64,000 nt of DNA, taken from assembly GCA_029961685.1 (NCBI GenBank), contig JARWKL010000010.1, positions 3,224,001-3,288,000 on the forward strand, in the 5' to 3' direction. The notes under the pieces were generated by a model. The model made no database searches. It was given only the letters and a program-made list of their open reading frames with translations, and had not been told where the DNA came from. The position numbers were made by a program, and so were the translations under genes. Below are positions 48,201-63,200 of this stretch, one piece after another. The stretch is from Aristolochia californica (Eukaryota > Streptophyta > Magnoliopsida > Piperales > Aristolochiaceae). Position 1 is the stretch's first letter; each line of letters opens with the position of its first letter.

Positions 48201-51200
48201 ATTTTTATGGCAATGCTTTAGGTTGTCCTAGGCCAACTAAAGCTGATGGTGTTTTCAGAGACAGCAGTGAAGACCCTATTCTATCCTATGCAGGGCCAGT
48301 GGGTATTGCTGATTCAAATACTGCTGAAGTGAGTGCTCTTCTGTTCGGCCTCCAAATCTTTAAAGAGCGGCTCCATGGCAAGCTGATTATTGAAGGTGAT
48401 TCAAAGATTTTCATCAGCTGGTGTTCAAAAGAAAGCTCCCCTCCTTGGCGCCACTGGCCAATTACTGATTGTATTGCTGACATTGTGTCATCCATTCATT
48501 GTAATTGGAACCTCGTTCCTAGATCAGCCAATTCTTTGGCTGATAAATTGGTAAAATTCGGAACCTCCCAGCAATCTCTCATTGTTTGGGAAGGCTTCCC
48601 CTCATGTAATCTGCTCGTTTGAGCTCTCTTAATAAAATTCAGCATCATTTCAAAAAAAAAAAATTAGAAATCTAACTCAGAATCCAAATTTTGATATCAA
48701 AGGACTAGAATTTTGTGACATGTTTCTAGAGGTCAAAATTACGAATTCAAAGTACAATTGCATACCTTGTACAGACAGCTTATACATAGAGCCGAATAAT
48801 GCTTGAGCTTTATAAATGGATATAGCTTGACCCAGCTTGTTAAGAGGAGATGATGCAGAAGATGCATAAACTTTCATCATTTCTCCAAATAACTTTTTCT
48901 TTTCATCAGGTGTTAAAATTTGCACATACATTTCAACATCAGATGTAAATGAAGCCAAGTGACCAAACCTGTTTAAAGCCAAAAACAATGAAAATTTAAA
49001 AAAAATAAAATAACAAAATCATAGAGAACTGATATACAGCAATCAATGGATTCAATATACCTGGAAAAAAATTCTAACAAGGTTTCCACCAACTTGTTTC
49101 CATCGCTAACTTTTCCATATATACATTGCCTCCTTTCAATTTCAAGGTTTGCCAAGATAAGACCTTTGGTATTTTGGCTTTCACTATTCAATTGCAGCTT
49201 TTGAACAAAGCAAGATGCACTCTCCATGCGTGAATCAAACTGTAGAAGAAGGAATCAAACTGTTAATTATTCAAATGTGGTAACATAGAGTTTAAGAAGA
49301 AATATTATCCCAGTAATTTCATTGTATTATTTGAAAGAATGAAGATTTTATTAAAACAAAACCACCAAGAAGCAAGAGCTAAAGGGGGTCGACGACGAGG
49401 AGACGATGATTGACCCAAGTTTATCAGCTATACAATTGACAAATCTTCGAATATGATTCCAAGTGCCATCGATGTTTTTACAGATAGAAGAGATTCTATC
49501 TAAAAGGTGGGCAAATCGCCAAGGTCTCAGATCAGTCTTGGAGTACGTGATGAGTATTTCTTCATTTCTGTAGCGACTAACCCCTCCACAACCAGGACCC
49601 AGGTTCCTAATTGAGCTTCCTTCAAAGTTTAGCTTGATGGAGTCCATGGGTGGAAGTTCCCAAGAGTCAATGTCCACGTGATTGGGGAGGGAGAGGCCAG
49701 CATAGGATCTCAAGCCAAGAATACCCTTGAGCTCCTTCAAAAGATAGAGCCAAGGGATGGCCTCATGAAGCAGACTTTGGGTGAAAGCAGTAGTTGTGAG
49801 TCTCTTACCAATGAAAACAAGCTTGTTCCTTTTTCCACAAGTAATCCTAAGAATAAAGGTGCAGCAAAAAGTTGACATCATATGCCCCATTCCAGGGAGG
49901 TTATTCAGTGGGCATTGTGACAATGGGCTTTGAGTGGTAGCAGGGGCAAGACTTCAGAAGAGTGAGCCTACCTACTTTTGAAAGAAATTTGCTTTTTCAA
50001 GAGGTTAAGCGTCTTTCCATTTTTTCAATTACTGGATCCCGCAATGTCTATCTAGAATGAGATGATAGGTAGTCCCAGATAGACGGAAGGAAGCATTTCT
50101 ACATTGCATCCAAGTGTTGTGGCCATGATTTCCAGCTCCGTTCTCAGGACGGTAAAGCCAAAGATGGATGACTTTTTCCAAATGATCTTTTGCCTCGAAG
50201 CAATCTCATATAGGGTAATTTTTGCACTTGCTTGAGGCTGCCCTAGCAGAGGCAAACATAGTCATCAGCAAATTGAAAGAGAAGGATTCCCAGATCATCA
50301 TCCGCCGATGTTGGCAGCAACCATCCCACTTGCATAGCTGAAGCAAAGAAACTGAGAAGGGAGAGAAACGGAGATAAAAGGGTCACCTTGTCGAAGGCCT
50401 CTAGAGCTTTTAAAGATGCTGCAAGAAGTACCATTAATCAGGGGGGAGAAGAATGCCGAGGATATGCAGCTTTTGATCCAAATTCTCCATCTTTGTTCAA
50501 AATTCATGCTCTCCATAATCTTATCCAAAAACTTCCAGCAAACCAGATCAAATGCTTTTTCGTGGTCCGAGTTTTAGGATCACTTCTAGGAGATGGCTCC
50601 TTTTGTATGAATGGATAACTTCATGTACTGTCATAGCAGCATCCAGACCATGTCGTTCTTTTGACAAAGGCTAACTGATTAGGCCAAATAATTGAGGGCA
50701 CAACCTTTTTGAGTCTGCCAATTAGTTTATAGATACTTGAGACCAGACTGATTGGTCAGAAGTCCTTTGGAGTTTCAGATTCTTCTTTCTTTGAGATCAG
50801 AGCAATAAATGAGGCTCCCATAGGCTTGCACAAGATACCATAGTGAAAGAATTCTTGCAAGATATCAAAAATGTCATCTTTGATAAAGGGCCAGCATGCT
50901 GCACAAAAGTCAGCAAGTACCTATCACCGGACCTTTATCGGATGGCATACTGAGGACCACATCTTCCACTTCTTTGGGAGAGAAGGGAGCTTCTAGAGCT
51001 TAAGCCTAATGATCAATGATATGGCAAAATTGAAGGCGGCTTGGGTACGGTCTGCTGATCTCCTCTGTGTATTGTCCTGCAAAGAAGTTGGAGCTTTCAT
51101 TAATTATAGCAGAGCACTCCAAGGTTAATTCCCCATTGACTATAAGGGGGTTAATTCAGTACACTCTTCAACTGGAAAAGGGCATTGCGATTTGAAAGGA

Positions 51201-54200
51201 AGCTGTCGACTTTAGCGTTGGACCAAGACTCCAACTTTGTTTTTAGAAAATGCAACCTCTACCAAAACCTCCGACTTGCTCCTCCATGGATGTCAAATTT
51301 GCACCAACACTCCTCTATAAGCTTTAAAAAATCCTCTTGGAGGAGCCAAGCATTCTTAAACTAGAAAGGGACCGCTCCCCATGAACTCATTTTGGTGTCC
51401 AACAAGATGGGGGAATGATGTGAGGTGGATCTTGGAAGAGTGCATTCCAAGGAGTCGTTGAAGGTCTAGATCCACTCAAGGTTGGCCAAGAATCTATCTA
51501 ATTTAAACAGATTCTTTTTATTCTTCTTGGGGCGGGGGGATTGACCAGGTGAATTTTTTACCCAAGAGAGGAATTTCTTCCAGATTGTAAGCTCCAATTA
51601 GGTCAGTGAATTTTCTCATGGATAATAAAGTGATAAGAAGGCTTCTCAAAGATTTCTTATCCATGAATCTAATCACCTTGGAATCACCAGCCAGCAGTAT
51701 GGGGATAGTATCTAAATCATCCAAGAGATTTGTGACTCATTTCAAAAAGAATTCCTCAATGAGTAACTAAAGGATCCTTAAGCTCCAACTAATGACCAAT
51801 AGTGTCCAGAAGACAAGTCCTTCAGGTCAAAGGCAGATAATGAATTCGCCAAGTCAAGAGTTTATCATCTGAACTTTTTAGTGATTCCAGATGGCAAGGA
51901 TGCTTCCAGCTGGACCACAAAGCATCAATGGCAGTCCATGAGGAGTTCCCATACCAAATGTTCTGAACAATACTTTCCATCATGGAGATAGCTTTGGTTT
52001 CTTGCAAGATTGTAATGTCAACCCTGTTCTTAGAAAGTATATCTCTTATCAGGGCCCGCTTACTTGAACTCCCAATTCCTCCAACATTCCAGGAGCAAAT
52101 CTTCATTTGTGTCCTTTTGTGCTTCTTCGAACAAAGGCTCTTCTTTTTGCTGTTTGAGGAGAATTATATAACTGTATTCTCCTAAATTAAAGTGGAGTTT
52201 ATCTGCTAGCTCTTGGATCTGTCGCCTCATGCTCGTGTCTCCGTATTTTGCCATGTGGGGTGGACGAGTGAAATTTTGTAACAAATCCTCACCTATGCTA
52301 TTTGGCACGCCGTTTGCCTGTTACTGCACCATTGATGCTCTCCAAACAGTTTTGCTGATCACAAGAGAGCATTGTACTAGATGCACTTACGAGAAGTGCC
52401 AAAAGCTTCCTACAAAGAGTATTTTGGTTTATACCGTGTTGTGGTTGTTCAATTTGGGTTGATTGTGCCTTTCTAGGAGGACCTCAAGTTCTCCATCCTA
52501 GGATAGTCGGAATTTGAATAGCATCAATGCATATGGGGGTGTTAGGACACTCGGAAAGAATTTACGTGCCTCTCAAGCACTCCTATCTGCACCAACTGGA
52601 AGGTTATTGCTCAAATGTTTGTCCCTTCTACCCCCCACCTGTTACTTTAAGCTTAACTTTGATGGCAATGCTCTTGGGAATCCAGGATTGGCTGGCTTTG
52701 GTGGGGTGATCATTGATTCAAAAGGCTCAGCTATTACCTCAGATTTTGGCCCACTCGACATTGCGGGCTCGACTACGGTTGAGCTCTTGCGCCTCCTTCA
52801 CGGCCTCCACATATTTCAAAATCACTTCAGCGGTCCACTTATTGTGGAATGAGACTCGAAAGATTGGATGGTGCTCCATCGCCTCCTTCCCACCTTGGCG
52901 TCATTGGCAACATTTTCTAGATATCAGGGATATTGTCTCTTCTATTACTTGTACTTGGTCTCATGTACTTAGATCAGCCAATACGGTTACTGACTCTTGT
53001 GCTAAATTGGGTCCCTCTCTTCAATCTCTTGTTGTTAGGGGAGACCTCCCTTGAAGTATTTTCTTGGTTTCCTTAGAAATAAAATCATCACCGTTTCAAA
53101 AAAAAATGAGAGCCAATGGCTCATCATCCATCAAGGTTTGAATTAGGGGCATTTCATCAACGTTAGCTAGTTCAGGTCTTTGATTGATGGAGGAGGAGAT
53201 GATGGTGTTATTTGTTGTGACAATTTGAGTCGGGTTGAGGATTTCATTGGAGGTAGACTCATGAGTGTTCGAGTTTGTGGTTGGGACATGCATGAGAATC
53301 GATAGGGTTCAATTGCATAGGGTTAGGATCTACATGTGTTTGAGCAAGGGGATGGGAGGGGGGACTTGAGCGGGTGGGAGTAGTGACTAGGCTTTGATGT
53401 GCGGTGAGGTCAGCCATCATGGTATGGGTTAAATCCAAGAAAAGGTTTGGGTTAGCAGTGTTGTTGATCCATTCAAGGGGGATGATAGCTTGGCCCAGTT
53501 ACTAGCTAGATGCTCATCTAGATTATTCGATAATGTTGTGGTGGCCAACTATTCTTCAATCCAAGATGAATTGTTTCCATTAAAATTTGAAATTTACTGA
53601 ATGTTGGGTTCACTTCCAACTGCATGGCACTCATTGCCAATCCCAAGGGGTTGTGAGTCATTGCAATCAATAACAAGTCTGGTCAACTCGTGTGAAGCTG
53701 ATAAAATCCGAGTTGAAATGTTGTCTTCTCCAACGAGGTTTTTTTTTCATTTGCTCGTTTCGACATTACTATGAAAAAGTTGCTGCCTGTTATGAGGATG
53801 ACAATGGATTTCATTTTGACAGGTTGCGGCAATTTGATTTTCACCATGCTCGGCTTCATCGTTGGTGTGTTCATCCCAATCCAACATTTTGTTGTATAAC
53901 TCTGCTATATTTTAAACTCTTCAATAACCATACCTCTGCTGAAATTTCAGAGATACGGATCTTCCCCCCTTGTTCCCAATCAGGAAGACTTTTTAGCATC
54001 TCACCTGTCATTGTTCTCAAAACTGAGAACAAGATCCGTTTCTTCTTCTATCAAAAGTAAAGAACCATTTTGATCTGTCGAGAAAGATGATCATTGGCTA
54101 CTCATATGTCATCCACCGATGATGAGCCCGATATGAGAGTTCATCGCGTTTAATGATACCCCAATTGTATGTTCTAACAACCCCTCATTGGAGAGCAGCA

Positions 54201-57200
54201 AATCGTTCATCAGTGACACTTTGGTCGAGCTGAAAGATAATCAGAGGATGGGATTTGGGTGGCCAAGGATTGAGGGTCGAGTTTTGTGGCCTACGGTAAT
54301 CAAAATTGTTTCTAATGACAAATGGGCAAGTAGGTTGTGTCATGTTATCAAGTCTAGAGGGATTGGGGTCTATGGCAAGTGGAAAGAGGTTATTTCTAGT
54401 GGTTGGGGGGTTTGTTTTCTTGATGATGGTCAGGGATTCGAATGGCGGCGGGAGTTGGGAGAGGATGCGAAGGAGGGTAGACAAAGCCTTGGTGAATGCC
54501 GACCATCCATATCCCTTCTTTGATGATTTCAGGATGTAGAGACGGGCAATGACACTTGTGCCTGTGAATTCGGTGATCTTACATTTCACTGATCTACCAT
54601 ATTAGAGAGTCGTAAAACAGAACAATGTGTTTCGCATTGCAAACTCCATTGTGGATATGTTTTCATGGCAACTATTGTCCATGCATTTCTGTAGCTAGTT
54701 GATAAAATTGCCGAGCACACCGAGGGGGACCCTAATAAATGAGGATCGACTTGGTGTCTTGGTTGTCAACTTTTTTTTTTTTTTAAGAAGGATGTAAAAA
54801 CTATTATAAAAGAGGGATAAAGTAAAAAAAACTAAGTGGACCTTCCTCCACAACAAGGTGTTGGAGTGAAACTCCCAGTGGCCCAGCGAAGGAGAAAAAG
54901 AGACGGCAAATTTCGTCATGGATTACTCCGCCAAAACTAGCAAGACCGGGGCAACCAAAAGCGCTGCCACAAAAATTTAACTTGTAGTAGCCTGCCGGTG
55001 GAGGAGCTCAGGTTGCCATTATCGGAGGACGAGAAGGATACATCATCCCAGCTACCACCCGCCAGTTTCCTCTAAGATTTAAGCCGTCGAGGTAACTGAA
55101 TTCCTTTCGAGTCATGAGCTAAGTTGAAACTTGTCCAACAACAGCACTTCAACAAGGGAAGATTAAAATTTAAATTTCCGGCTATTTCTTTCCTTCCATA
55201 AGGCCCATAGGATACGACTTACGTGGCAAGATATGAGCAGTTCCCAAGCTTTGGGAGCCTAGCACTGGTAACTGAGAGAATAGTGGAAGAGAAATTTTGA
55301 GAGGAGCAATACTGGAGGCCGGTTTTATTGAGGAGGCTATTGGCTGTCAACTTCATTGCCCAATTGTTGCAGTAAACAATGGGTTCTAGGTAGAATATGG
55401 CTGTTTCAAATCTGATCATAGCTCCGGCCTCAGCTAACAATTTCTACTTGATTTTCCATTCTTTTCCTGATTTCATCCAGCAGCCACTCCAACCTGCAAC
55501 ACCACATCTTGTTGTAGTGAAATCTCTCTCTCAAGGTCTCTCTTGGTCTCACTCATCGCTTGTCATGGTTCCATAAGTAACTTCATGAAAAGTTAATAAA
55601 TCAGGTGCCTCAATACAATAAACTCTCTGTTGGAAAGCACAGTTCCAGGATTGTGTGGCCATTCCCTACTTTTGTAACTTTGTCCCTTTTAGTTTATTTT
55701 CCTCATCACCTCCGTCTTGGTCTTCCGTCTGGTCCAGCAGCCCCTGCAACCTGCAATGCCACGTCTGGTCATGGTTATATCTTTCTCTCTCAAAGGCTCT
55801 CTTGGTCTCAGTCATCTCTCATCATGGTTCCTGTAAAAATGTAAAATTGAAGAGTATAGGGAGAAGAAGTGAGAGGGAGAACAGAGGAGAGAAGAGAGGA
55901 GAGAAGGATGAGAGAAGAGAGTTCAGAAAGACTCTCTTTGGGGGCCGTGCTCAAACCCCATCCTCTTTAATAACTCAACTTCAGGAATAATCACAATTAT
56001 AACCTTATACACTTAAACTTCCCTTATACACCTAACTTCTCTGCACTTCCTTCGTTGTAATCAGTTGGGCTTCCGGGAACAAAATTCCTCCAGGGAGATT
56101 TTTTGTTTAATCCAATTCCATGCCTATCCTTGGGTGTCACACTCCAAGAAATGCTAATGGGCTGGCTGACTCTTTGGAAAGGGAGGGTGCTACAAGGCAA
56201 CATCTTGTTGTTAGCAATACCTTTCCCATTTGATTGTATTTCAGGTTTGGCTTTCTATTTGCTTGTTGTTTGCTTCCTCTTCTTTTGATATAATTTCTCC
56301 TTTTTTGAAGCTTCCTCGATTAAATCTCTATTCTCATTGTTTTATTAAAAAAAAAAAGATACAGTGAGGGTAAAAAGTCATATTATTCATTAGAATATAA
56401 CAGTCACAAGAAAGAGCAGAGCCTACCTCTCCGTCCACCAAATGTGACCTCCTACGTGCTTTAAAGTCAACCACATTTCCAGTGGACCATCTGGAATTGT
56501 CTTCCAACAAGCAATCTAAATAATGAATGAAGGACTCCCAATCATCAGGGCTGCTCATAGAAGAATACACATCAGAAAATCATAAACATAATTCAGAGCA
56601 TAAAAAAACAGTATGGTATTCAGATTTTGGGCTTTTCTGAGGGAATCTTAATCTCATACTAAGAATCTTTCAAAAAAACAACCCTGTTTTGTTTGTTAGC
56701 TTTGGCATTCAATCAAAGACTACTGGATATTAGATTATCTAAAGAGAAGAGAATTTGGAAATAGGGGTGGGCACGGGTTTAAATCCGACCCCTGGTATTC
56801 AGATTTTGTGCTTTTCTTAGGGAATCTTAATATCATACTAAGAATCTTTCAAAAAAACTAAAACATTTGGGTGCAGCAATTATTTATATGCTGCATCACC
56901 AAACTCAAACAACCCTGTTTTGTTTGTTAGCTTTGGCATTCAATCAAAGACTAATGGATATTAGATTATCTATAGAGAAGCAAATTTGGAAATAGGGATG
57001 GGCACGGGTCTAAATCCGACCCCCCACCCGGACCCTGAATTCAGACCCCAAAACCCAAAACTGAAAAAACCCATGACAAGGTTCGAAGTCATATTAGAAC
57101 CCCATCCCCACCCCATTCCTCTTCCCCCCAACTGCATCTTCACCTCCTCTATCGCGCACTAAGTCATTAACAAGCATAAAAAACTAATAACAAAAAGCAT

Positions 57201-60200
57201 ATATATAACTTAAAATAATCACATTAGATGCAATTAAAAAAACAAATAAGAATTTGTTATTAAGTAAATCCAATAAATACACCACCTCAAATATTATAAT
57301 GAAAAATTGAAACCAATAAGTAAAAAATAATCAATCTTACATAATTAACAAAAGAAAACATATATTAACAAAAAAAAAACGAGCTGTAATACTTGAAGAG
57401 AACATAAAAATTAAAAAAAAAAAGTAAATGAACTCACTGACATGGGGACTGATTGGTAAAAATCAAAGCTTCTCTTCTGGAAACTGGCAACAACAACCCC
57501 ATAAATTGACAACAGTGAAAAGTGCAATGACCATGACTGCATTTCCTGTTAGGACTGAAGATCTATGGGTTGGAAATGAGTGCAAGAATGAAGAATGAAG
57601 AATGCGAGAAAAATGGGTGGGTAAAAGAAAAATGGGGAAGAAAATCAAAGGAAGGGTTTCTTTCAGGCTAGAGGAAGCAAAATGGGGAACAAGGGAAAAA
57701 GGGTCTTGTCTTTAAAGCCTGACTTTTCTATTCCAAAATTGACACAAATCTAATAATTTAACCTTTCACTATGAAACAGGATTTCTATATTTTTTATTGA
57801 AATCAATGGGCCTTAAGGTCATACAAACAATTGTTTTAGAATTCTTTTCCATAACTACCCCAAGTAAGTTAGAAAACCATTAAATTTATTTATAATCATA
57901 TTTGACATTTTGAATTTTTGTGCGGCATATAGGGTATTCGACCCCACAGATCAGGTTCGCGAAAACCAGACCCCACCCCAAATCCTGATGGGTTTTTACC
58001 TCACCCCATCCCCAGCCCATAGAGTGAAAGGGGAACTCCATCCCCAAGCTTTTCAGGTCGGTCGAGTCAGGTTCCCAACAAAACCTTACCTGATGTCAAC
58101 CACTATTTGGAAAAGTTCAATTGGGTTGTACGGCACAAGCGGAAAGGTCGCATTCACAGTTGTTAGCTCCAGTTAATTATTGATCACCAAAGAGTCAAGA
58201 AAGAAGTTTAAAAACAGGATTTCACTTTTCATATTATGCATACCTTGACTCTAAAACTTTCTGAAAGACCTCAGCAGCAGCAGCATAGTCACATGCACGA
58301 GCAAGAAGTTTCCCCTGTCCACTTGAAGTCAAACAATAATAACAAGAAAAAACACTTTAGAAAAACCAAAAATGTGGCAAATAAGTCATAACTGGCTAGG
58401 GTACACACACACACAGACACACATATAATCTGTATACATGCCCACATGTTATTTCCTGAGATTAATTTAATCTGCTGAGTCCCAAAATTCTCTCATTGGA
58501 GCCAAAGGAAATATGTGATGCAGCTCAAATCTGGTCTTTAATCAGATCTATAAAAGTCGCTTATCTATAAAAATCAGATCTATAAAAAACAAAACTTACC
58601 AACCAACAGATGCTCAAATTATTTCAACTTAATCCAATTATTACACGCTAATGACTGGTTTCAAAACAGTGTCAACTTGCTTCAGGTCACTCATTTGCTT
58701 ATGTGGTTCTAAATGAATGGTTAAAATCATGTGAAATCATAAAGAAAGTTGTGTAAGGATGTGTCTAATATGAAATACTTTGACATGTAAAATATATCAC
58801 AAAAGGGCCTATATCACATCTAGGCAATCAGAGCCATAAAAAATAAGAGATAAAAATAAGTAGCCTACATCAATTTGACCTTAGTTTGATTTATAATTGA
58901 GTCATCACGACATCAACTTAGCCTACAGTAAGAATGGATAATATTGTGTACTAGATATGTATTTTGGAATAACTGAAGAGCCATATTGATTAAAGTTAAT
59001 TTTTAAATAAATAATTATATAAAGGAAAAAGGAATCTGGACCTAAGTTCATATAAGTTTATTTTTTATTTTTTCAAGAAAGGTGAATTCTATTCAATGCA
59101 AAGCCAACTAACAAAATTACATAAAGCTAAACAAGAGGGGGTTCTGATACAACTAGGAATTGAAGGGAAACCCTTGCTTAGCTAAGGAATTAACTAGAGA
59201 AGGTCACGGATCCTGCCCCACACCACCCAGCTAAATGTGGGGATGGGATTTATATATTTTCCCTATGGAGCGGGGGATAAGGAGAACCCCAAAACCCCAT
59301 GTGGGTTGGGGCTAATGGGACAAGTTTTCCATCCCCGCCCTATGAATGCCCATCCCCAAGTAAGTATACGATACATTTACTTCTTATTTTTTATTTTTTA
59401 TTTTTTATTAATATATCTTTTATCTCTTTAATGCTTAAAATGGTAATGGATTAAAGAAATTAGGCTGTTTTCAATATATTAGAAATTTTTGAATGAATAT
59501 GCATCTTTCAATACGCAAAAAAAGGGCTGTAAAGATGAAGTTGAAAAATCACTTCATCATGAGGGCAAAGCAGGCGTGGCCAAACAAAGCCAGGCCAGAC
59601 AAGGATGTGTTTTCTAAAACCCATCCCACTGTCATCCCTAGAGTCAGCCAAAGAGTTGGTTGATCTTGGAACATGATGCCAAATACAATTAAACTGAGAT
59701 GACACATCAATGATGTCATGAAAATATCCTCACTGCCACTAAGGAGGATAAAGAATTCTAGGAGTACCATCCAATAACAACTCTGAATACCCTTCAATCC
59801 ATAATCTGCCACTAAAGCTTTCTTTGAAGATGAGGAGACCACATCTTAGTGCATGAAGCTCAGCATTGGTGGAAACTGAAAAGCCAATGGAGCCAGATTA
59901 AGTGGCAAGAGTAACTCCCTCATGGCTCTGGGATATCCCCCCAAACCTAGCTAGACTTGGTGCCCAAGGCACATCGATCAAAATCGAGTTTCATGACTCC
60001 CTTGGGGAGGGTGTCTACTCAGCCAAGGTGACCTTCTCCGGGCTGAATATTTGAAGGATTAGTTTACAAGTATCTTTAAGTCCATATAAGTTAGATGCAA
60101 CCATTATTCGATTTCATCATAAATTTTGACTTGGATGACACAACTTGACTTATTCTTATTCTATATTTACTTATTATTCGATGTATTCATGACTGATGAT

Positions 60201-63200
60201 AATTTTAATTTTTCCTTGTTTCTTATCATTTTTTAATGATAAAATGAAGATGATGGTATTGTTGTAAATAACAAAGCTTTTATATAGAAGAAAAAGCTGG
60301 GTGCAGCCATGGTTGGTTGGACATGAGCCCAACCTCATTTTCCTCTTATATAAGTAATATTAAATTTTAAATTTTAAATTATGATTATTAGATCATATTA
60401 ACTTATATGAGTGTGTTAATTCAAACAAAATTAAATAAATTTTCAGCTTTTTTAGATAAATGAGAAATTCATTTCTAAAAAGAGGAAAGGGTACAAATTA
60501 CAAATTACAAAGACCTGAACCGACAACAAAGCCGAAAAATGGCTCAATAGCAAAAACAGATCAAAAAGTACATAGACAACCCTGTAAGGTGTGCAAATAT
60601 ATTAGTTTTAAACTAACATACTGATATACTCTAAAAAATATTTAAATTTAAAATTATTATCATTTTATTAAAGTATCAAGTTATTATTAAAAAAGGGAGG
60701 AGGATCTTCCTATTTCAGTCAAGCATTTGAAGCCACCCACCGCCTTCATCTGTCTGGAGCAGGACGGCCACCTACCTCGGTCAAGAGGAGTGTCAGCAAC
60801 CCTCCTCCAAGAGAAAACACAAGGGAAAGGGGAACTGCCATCCCATCTTTTTCTTCTAGAAAATATTTCAATACTTCGGAGAAGTACATTAAGTCAGGAA
60901 TTACTATTAATCTGGAATCAAATACCAGACCCACTGTAATTCTGGACAAACTAACCCCCACCAAGTTATATGGACCAAGTCCCTATTCCTTATTTCATTT
61001 AGATATACAGCCCTAAGTTTCGGCCTAATTCTAAACAAACCGCAAGTTCCCATATTTGCAACATAGATCTAGTAGGAAAAAATTCAATGGTCAAGTTTGA
61101 CAATACAGTCAATGTGACTTAATGGAAAATTCTGGGATGACACAACTGCAGTAAGCATTCATCAAAACGTCCTAAAAATAACAAAACTACATTTTCTTGG
61201 AAGGAAAGGTGAGGCCCCACCTCCTGTCTCTTCCATTGCAAATTGGACAGGGCAGAGAAGTGGACCTTTTCTTTTGTTAGTAACCTCTTCTTAATAAATT
61301 TAAGCAAATAAGTAATTTTGCATGCTACCAAAATTATATAGAGCAAAGTTTATTATGGCCCAAGGTAAATGGTCCCACAATGGTTTTGGCAACCATTTTT
61401 GGAAATACACCAATCTTGCACCTGAGATTCGAATTAGCCCATAAGGGCTACAGTCTCAAATATATACATATATATATGCAAGCACATAAGCCCTAAAGCA
61501 AAACGTCGCCAAGCCATTAAGCTTCCAAGCTTTTCAAGTGATATACGCATACTATATATTAGCTATTTCAACTGATGAATACTGATGAGAAGTTCAAAAT
61601 GCTAAGAAATATCCATCCATGGGTAAATATACAAATTAATGAGCACATCAATTTGGTATTATATGAAATTTTCATTGGTGAACAAGAAACACGGTGGGTT
61701 GTAACTTGGGTCATCCATATATAGGCAACTTTGCTCTTTGTTTATCTCTTGCTGATATGAATTATCAGATAAAAGATTTTGAGCAACAATACTCAACTGT
61801 ATCATCAATAATCAAGTAATGGCTCTAATGACAACTAGATGCACAATCAAACTAGATGTCAAATTACTCACAGATCTTTCAAGAAAAACCATTACTCACA
61901 GCTAGTATACATTAAATAAAGAGAGATGGTGAGAGAGAAAACAGGCATTGCCATCTTTTTGTGTCATATGATATGTCAAAACAAAGAAAACTAAAAATAT
62001 ACCTGCATTCGCAACCTATCACCTTCAAGCGGTATAAGTGATCCCAGATTTCCCGACAGAACCGCCAAAGCATCCATGTATTTTGCTTGCTTTTCCAATA
62101 CTGATATATATACCAGTAAACCTGAAAATTGTACGTAAATGAGAGAAGAGCAGAAAAGTCAAATGAACAAACTCACAGATCAATTTTTTATCACCTAGTT
62201 AATTCAAAATAAAATCATAGGGAGGGACAGAAGAAAGTAAGAGACCTTCTGGCTCATGTAGACTGTGTGAAGCCATGTGCTTTTTAATCAAGCCTTCTGA
62301 TAAGACTAACAATTGATCTGCACCATCACCACATAGTACCTACCAAAAAAGACAAATAAAGGACCTCGAGGCATTTAAATAACATAACCTTCACCTGAAG
62401 CCAAAACAATATGAGGACAAGAAAATCTAGGACAGGAGATGATCCGCAATTGGAGAATTCCTACTATGAATAGAGCAAAAGGTGAAAAGTTTTCACCTAT
62501 TAGATGTCTTGATTAATGTCTTTTTACCTCATTCATTTACTATCGCCAGGATAATGTAGTCAAACAGACTTCTGGACTCCTAGGGTGCATCTTGTATTGT
62601 TCACACAAAGATCAAAGTAAAACGAGTACATGCCTAATGTGCAGGACAAACACCTCTATCATACTTGATGAGTTAGACCTTATTATCCAATACATGAAAC
62701 TCCTACAAGCTACAGGTAACAAGTTGTGAGATGCCATAGGAAAAACTAATACTGCAACTCCACCAACAATAAAAAGGAAAAGTATGCAATTGTCTGTCAA
62801 AGGGAAAGAGATTGAAACCTGTAACTGAATGCTGCAAACAGCCCAAAATAGGAATCTTTCTTCACCAACAATCTTGTACATCTTGATGGCTGTCTGACAA
62901 AAACCAAAAGTACACATCATTAGTATCGCATTAATATAAGATTCACAACTATATGCGTGTATGCGCGACATTCCATGCACGACCAAATGAATTTTAGGAC
63001 TAGGCATAGAAGAGAGAAGTAATTATGTGATCCCAGAAACCTGCTGTTGCTTTGCATATGAGTATTCACGCACGTAACAATTGAACAGACCCATCATTAG
63101 CTCCAAATTGTTTGGAAATTTTCCACATGCATATTCATAGCATGAAGTTGCCAAGTCCACTGGAAAGCATAAAAAAAAAAAAAACTAGGTCAGGATGAAG

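Larger units (their letters stand above)
49335..54600 (-). mobile_element. Long LINE with ORF1 and ORF2 remnants
   Basis: In minus-strand order: an ORF1 gag-like frame (54589-54185, with ILKSSKKGYGWSAFTKAL) and more ORF1 to 53096; after an interrupting plus-strand LINE, the ORF1 C-terminus (52308-52060); ORF2 endonuclease from ATG 52106 (MKICSWNVGGIGSSSKRALI); reverse transcriptase at about 51000-50050 (SRGLRQGDPFI, FQFADDYVCLC, LPSVYLGLPI); and RNase H at 49923-49351 (SIKLNFEGSS, IRRFVNCIADKLG). The 3' end is near 49335. ORF1 and ORF2 overlap by ~47 bp around 52060-52106. The RT active site reads FADDY, close to the usual FADD. Many stops make it inactive. It accounts for most of the 7.2-kb NAA25 intron. 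The 5' limit is uncertain (54.6-55.5 kb). Confidence 0.85.

Noticed and set aside
53692..54523. Plus-strand frames across 53.7-54.5 kb as a possible gene
   Set aside because: They are antisense to LINE ORF1 on the minus strand, which shows recognisable LINE wording.
56993..59357. One large hAT element from TAGGGATGGGC (56993) to GCCCATCCCCAA (59357)
   Set aside because: It would contain the NAA25 exon at 58244-58314. The 8-bp duplication at 58106-58113 gives a better, shorter element.
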